Below the pieces are notes generated by a model. The model was given only the letters and a program-made list of their open reading frames with translations. It was not told the origin of the DNA and ran no database searches. 64,000 nucleotides of DNA from Artemisia argyi (Eukaryota; Streptophyta; Magnoliopsida; Asterales; Asteraceae). Shown one piece after another: positions 58,887-64,000 of the stretch; the stretch's first letter is position 1, and each line of letters starts with the position of its first letter. The stretch lies in NCBI GenBank assembly GCA_030686995.1, contig CM060709.1, positions 12,298,872 through 12,362,871 of the forward strand. The letters are read 5' to 3'. Made by a program: the position numbers and the translations under genes.

Positions 58887-60310
58887 CATGTGAATTACAT
58901 TCTAACATGTTTTTCTGAATTAAATGAGGACTTTGTGAAGATCTTTCAAACACTTCATTGTCAGACTGTGATCTGAACTTTCTTCTCTTTTGAGTGATTG
59001 AATGTCTTTCTCTGTAACTCATCTGCTTTCTGTTCTTTGCTCCAATCTTGGACTAAAAGATGGTGCAATATTCAACTTGAAAAATTTTAAGAGTCAATGA
59101 TGCTGTGTATCTTGGATGCTTGTTCCAAGAAGTTGAAATCATCTTTCAGCATGTCTTTGGAAATGATGAACAAACGTAGTGAACTGAACTTGAAACCTTT
59201 CATCTTTTGATCTAGATAGAACTTTCTCCTATCAGCTCTGTTCTTGTTCTTTATCAGTAGAAACCATGTCATCATCTTGTATGCTTTTATCTTTTCCTTC
59301 TTTTTCATTGGATAATCTTCCTTTAAAGGGCTTTTGTAACCTCCCCTGAGATTTATTTCTCTCATGAGCAATTTCCTCCCCTGTTTGGAAGATCTCTCAC
59401 AATCATATCATATCATCTGATCTAGCAATTTCCATGTTTTCAGACAATTTGTACATGAAGCCATCAATTCCTTAAGAGTTTAAATACTGCCCTCATCACT
59501 TCTAGGTATGTAACCTCCTATGAGTGGTGAATCACTGAGCATTGACTCATAATCCATCATTAGATGATTTTCTGAGCCTATTTGAAAATCCTTTTTAAGA
59601 AATATTTGACTTAGCAGTATGGACATGATTTTATGATAAAAAATCATACTGCTTCTAATCATTTTGAAGGGATTAAGTGTGGTACTAACACTTAATCAAA
59701 ATTTCGGTTTAAAGCAACCTCTGGTTGTGTGAGAACCAATGTCTTCAGTTATAAATAACTGCCTGTGTACAGATAAACCTATTCAAAAGGCTTTCTTTAC
59801 AGGGTTTCCAGCTCGTGGCATTTGTTACCTCTAACACAAGTGTTTGATTCACTGTTGCTCGCTGTTCTTTCTATCAGATATCCGTAGATTAGTCACATTA
59901 TACTTGAGAGTATAAAATGATAGAAAGTGAGTTGTATCAGTTATTAACTGATCAACTAATTTATCAATTCAATGTGAAACATCATAATTAGGTTCCAAGA
60001 AAGAAGTTTTAAGGAGTTTTGAAATCCCAAACTCTTTCTATTATGAACCTATTACATCAGCAGTAATGATCAACATTAAGCAGCAATGATCATAGATTTC
60101 ACTTGACATAGCCTTTGAGCTCAAACATTCATACCTGAAATTGTTAGTCTAAAACCAGAAGAATAAAGTACAAAGTACTTGTCTTGAATTAGAATTATGC
60201 ATAGGACTAACTGTATGAATAACTTTTAATTGGTAACAGTAGTTTTTTTAAATGACAAAGTTAGATGCATTAACAAAATCTATATACAAGAACACATTAT
60301 ATTGAAAAAT
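58887..60310 (-). other. 3' region of second copia element
   Basis: About 1.4 kb between the RNase H stop and the polypurine tract. Minus-strand open frames at 59371-59087 (94 codons, Lys-rich) and 59662-59480 show no known domain. They could be remnants of an extra ORF, but unlike the one in the first copia element they have no supporting context. Confidence 0.5.
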
Positions 60311-63300
60311 TTAAAGATTAAGCATTCCAATACATGCTACCAAGTACTGAAATCTTCCAACATCAAAAGCTTTTGTAAGAAGATCTGCAAAGTTTTGTTC
60401 TGAAGCAATTTTCATTACTTGAATTAACCTCTTTTCATTGCAATATCTAATAAAATGATGTCTTATTTCAATGTGTTTTGTTTTAGAATGTTGCACTGGA
60501 TTTTTAATAATGCAAATTGTACTACTATTATCAATATGAATAATGGTATGTAAGAAATTGTACCCATAATCAAGAAGTTGGTTTTGAAGCCATAGGACTT
60601 GACCACAACAATTTGCAGCAGCTACATATTCAGCTTCAGTTGTTGAAGTAGCCACCATTGTCTGCTTCTTACACTGCCATGAGATAAGTCTACATCCAAG
60701 GAATTGACATCCTCCTGTTGTTGACTTTCTGTCCAAGCTAGCACCAGCATAATCACTATCTGAGTATGCTACCAAGTCAAAAGATGACTCCTTAGAATAC
60801 CACAGACCCAACCTAGGTTGACCCTTGAGATATCTAAAAATTCTCTTGACTGATGTTAAATGAGAAACCTTAAGAGTTACTTGATATCTTGCACAAGCAC
60901 AAACAGAGAACATGATATCAGGTCTTGATGATGTGAGATACATCAAAGAACCTATCATAGATCTTTATGTGTGTACATCCACATTAGTTCCTTCTACATC
61001 TTTAAGAAGTGGCTTCTCAGGATCAATTGGTGTGCTTGCTGTTATGGAATCAGCAAATTGAAACTTTCTAAGAATCTCTGCAACATATTTGTCTTGACTA
61101 ATAAAGATTCCTTCTCTTGATTGTTTAACCTGCAGACGCAAAAAGAATGTAAGTTCCCCCATGGAACTCATCTGAAACTTATTGTGCATAAGCTTCTCAA
61201 ACTCCAAACACATCTCCTTCCTTGTAGATCCAAAGATGATATCATCCACATACACTTGAACTAGCAAAAGATCCTTCTTATGCTTCTTGGTGAAAAGTGT
61301 CTGATCTATCTTGCCTCTTTGAAATCCATTTGAAATTAAGTAGGAAGCCAGTGTTTCATACCAAGCTCTTGGTGCCTGATGTAGGCCATATAGAGCTTTA
61401 ACAACCTTGTACACTTTGTCTGGATGGTCAGGATCAACAAAACCAGGAGGTTGTGAGACATACACCTCCTCTTCAATAGTACCATATAAGAAAGCACTAT
61501 TGACATCCATTTGATAAACTGTGAATCCCATAAATGAAGCATAAGCCAAAAAGAGTCTAATGGCTTCAATCCTTGCTACTGGAGCAAAAACTTCTTCTTA
61601 GTCTATCCCTTCTTCTTGTGTGTACCCTTGAGCTACTAATCTAGCTTTATTTCTTATCACTATGCCCCTTTCATCCCTTTTATTCCTAAAAACCCATCTA
61701 GTGCCAATTACCCTTACACCACTTGGTAAATCAACTAGCACCCAAACCTTTTGAATCTTAAACTGAAGAAGCTCCTCTTGCATAGCCTCCAACCAGCTTG
61801 AATTCTCTAGAGCTTTATGAATATTCTTTGGTTCATCTTGTGAGAGAAAACATACAAATAAACAAGAGTTTGAAAACTCAAGTTGTTTTGAAGCATAAAG
61901 GGCATTAAGAAGCCCTTGTTGATCTGAAGACATCAATTGTTGTCTTGTCTTTACTCCTGATTGTACATCTCCAATTACATTGTCCAGGGAGTGGACTTTG
62001 TGAATCCTTGAGTGTGGAGTAGAAAGAACTTGATAATCAGGTGGAAGGTTGTTGAAATCCACCTCATTTTCTGAGAGATTTGCTTGTGTTTCTTCTGATG
62101 GACCATCAGCAGAAACATTTTGCTCATCAGTGGGAACGATTTGCTTATCAGCAGAAACAGCAGTGTTACTTCTGACTTGAAACTCTTGTTCCTTAGCTCC
62201 TTCTTCCTTGTATTCATCTTCAACATCTTCTTTAGAATTACCAGAAGAAGATTCACCAGTTATTGAAGTTGAATCCACACTTGTATTTGTCCATATTGGC
62301 ATCATCACATAATCTTGATTTGTCTCCTTCTCTAATCCTTCTCCATTTGTTGCATCAGCAGTTTGTGAACCTGAAAATTCATTAGTTTATGCAACAAAAG
62401 GCACATAATTCATTGATTTGGATAGAATTTCAAGATCAAATAGCCATTTGGGACCTTGACCTTCTACATTGGTTTTATTTTCCAAAAACTTCACATGTAG
62501 ATTTTCCTCTACTCTTCTAGTTCTTATGTTGTATACTCTGAATGCTTTGCTATTGATAGAATATCCAACTAAGAATCCTTCATCTGCTTTACCATCAAAC
62601 TTTCCAAGATGGTCTAAGGTATTCAGAATTGTCACATGACATCCAAAAGGTCTAAGAAATCCTATTTCAGGAGTTCTACCTCTAAAAAGTTCATATGATG
62701 TCTTATTGTGAGGATTTACAACTAAAACTCTATTTTGAACATAGCAAGCAGTGTTGACTGCTTCTGCCCAAAAAGTTATAGGCAACTTAGAGTCAGCTAA
62801 CATAGTTCTAGCAGCTTCTATTAGTGTTCTATTTTTCCTTTCAGCAACTCCATTCTGTTGTTGAGTTCTTGCAACACTAAATTCTCTTTTAATACCTTTT
62901 TCTTTGCAGAAATCATCCATAACTCTATTGTTAAATTCTGTCCCATTATCACATCTAATGACTTTTACTCTTTTGCTTACTAGGTTTTCTATCTCTGTAA
63001 TGAAGGTCTTAAGGATGCTAGAAGTCTCATCCTTAGTACCTAAAAAGAATACCCATGTAAATCTACTAAAGTCATCAGTAATAACTAGACAATATCTCTT
63101 ATGCAACAAACTTCTAACATTTGTAGGACCAAATAAGTCCATATGCAGCATAAACAATGATTGATTGATAGAGTTAAAAATTTTGGGCTTACAAGTGGCT
63201 TTATGTTGTTTGCCTTTAAGACAAGCAATGCATGTTTGATCATTTTCAAATCGTTTTTGAGGTAAACCTCTTACCAAACCATCTTTGACAATCTTATTTA

Positions 63301-64000
63301 TGGTTTTGAAGTTAATATGACCAAGCCTCCTATGCCATTTCATAGATTCATCCAATGTGGCCTTAGCAATAAGACAAGTAAGAGAATCTTTTGGAACAAT
63401 TTTCTTCATATCAACACTGTACATGTTGCATTTTCTTGGAATTCTAAGAAGTGCTTGACTTTCATCAGGCATCTTAAAATCAGAAGAAAATACAAGACAT
63501 TTAGTGTCAGTAAAGAGAACTTTGTTCTTTTTGTCACACATTTGTGAGACACTAAAAAGATTATACTTAAGCTCTTGCACATAGTACACATCTTCAAAAT
63601 CTAGTTTACCGGTTTTAATAGTACCTTTACCAGTAATTTTTCCTCCAATTCCTCCTCCAAAGGTAACATAGCCTCCATCTACTGATTGAAAATTTGAGAG
63701 ATAAGACTTGTTGCCTGTCATGTGCCTTGAACATCCACTATCTGAGAATCCTTGATCTTCAGTATCTGCTGATGAATGTCCCTGCACATAAATAAAGGAA
63801 TTAGTTTTGTTTTGGGATCCAAACCATTTCTGACTTGGATCCGCCTCTTGCATCAATGGGATGTAATCTTTTGAGAATTGTTGATGCAACATTGGATTTA
63901 AGAATCCAACATGCTGAGGCCTTAACAGCATTTGCCCTGTTTCCCTTAGCAGTGATATGAACTGTTTGGCTATCAGCAGAAACTGATGGCTTTGCAGTTG
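60311..64000 (-). pseudogene. Second Ty1-copia polyprotein, protease to RNase H, 5' part outside window
   Basis: One continuous minus-strand frame enters from the right edge and ends at 60311, broken by three TAA stops (near 62387, 61598 and 60965; the last two stand where Tyr would be expected). Order: protease [10 protein letters not shown] (about 63740), pre-integrase WHRRLGH (63340), integrase core MLHMDLFGP to NGVAERKN (63150-62840), a Ser/Glu/Asp-rich spacer with VSAD repeats (62180-62090), RT with [11 protein letters not shown] and YVDDIIFGS (61700-61030), RNase H with YSDSDYAGAS and TTEAEY (60770-60600). Gag is not in the window. It differs from the first copia element along its whole length and belongs to another family. 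The stops make this copy inactive as it stands. Confidence 0.93.

Overview
This window reads as nuclear DNA of a flowering plant, probably a eudicot and plausibly Asteraceae. The grounds are spliced genes with GT/AG introns, long AT-rich spacers, plant-type Ty1-copia and Ty3-gypsy elements, CACTA, Mutator-like (MULE) and hAT miniature elements, and plant gene fragments. The family assignment rests on the general look of the elements, not on a database search. No intact ordinary host gene is certain. Almost everything recognisable is a transposable element (TE) or a decayed host gene, and many insertions are nested.

Layout. 1-5335: a deleted Ty3-gypsy element (gag remnant, then a 3.1 kb 3' LTR) inserted in a hAT-like element (5336-5930). 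5931-7700: a decayed DNA polymerase delta subunit 4 (POLD4) copy on the minus strand, with a SINE-like insertion in its intron. 7964-10214: the 3' part of a CACTA transposon with a four-exon Transposase_24-type gene and palindromic subterminal repeats. 10215-27257: copy B of a duplicated host segment, broken by the CACTA element, by a non-LTR retrotransposon encoding a restriction-like endonuclease (10402-14812), and by a 1.8 kb foldback MULE (15398-26077) that itself holds a complete 8.9 kb Ty1-copia element (17074-25968). 27258-41900: spacer with MITEs, a 1.4 kb solo LTR (29266-30686), and a 3.3 kb solo LTR (33844-40386) that contains another 3.2 kb solo LTR (34049-37271), all inside a MITE-like element. 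43648-44275: copy A of the duplicated gene, resembling the membrane-anchored N-terminus of NEP1-interacting proteins; its flank runs to 46389 and carries two or three MITEs. 46390-57730: a second CACTA-type element hit by a complete non-autonomous gypsy-like element (48002-57467, 5-bp target duplication). 57921: a Helitron-like terminus. 58175-64000: the 3' LTR and most of pol of a second, minus-strand copia element that runs off the right edge.

The most informative point is that copies A and B give filled and empty versions of the same sites, so most insertion boundaries and target duplications can be read directly. The most unusual items are: the plant non-LTR element with zinc finger, RT and restriction-like endonuclease embedded in (AAT)n arrays; the copia element with an extra ORF behind pol that has its own TATA box and the same GC-rich cruciform found in the LTR promoter; and a donor/acceptor pair conserved inside three different gypsy-type LTRs.
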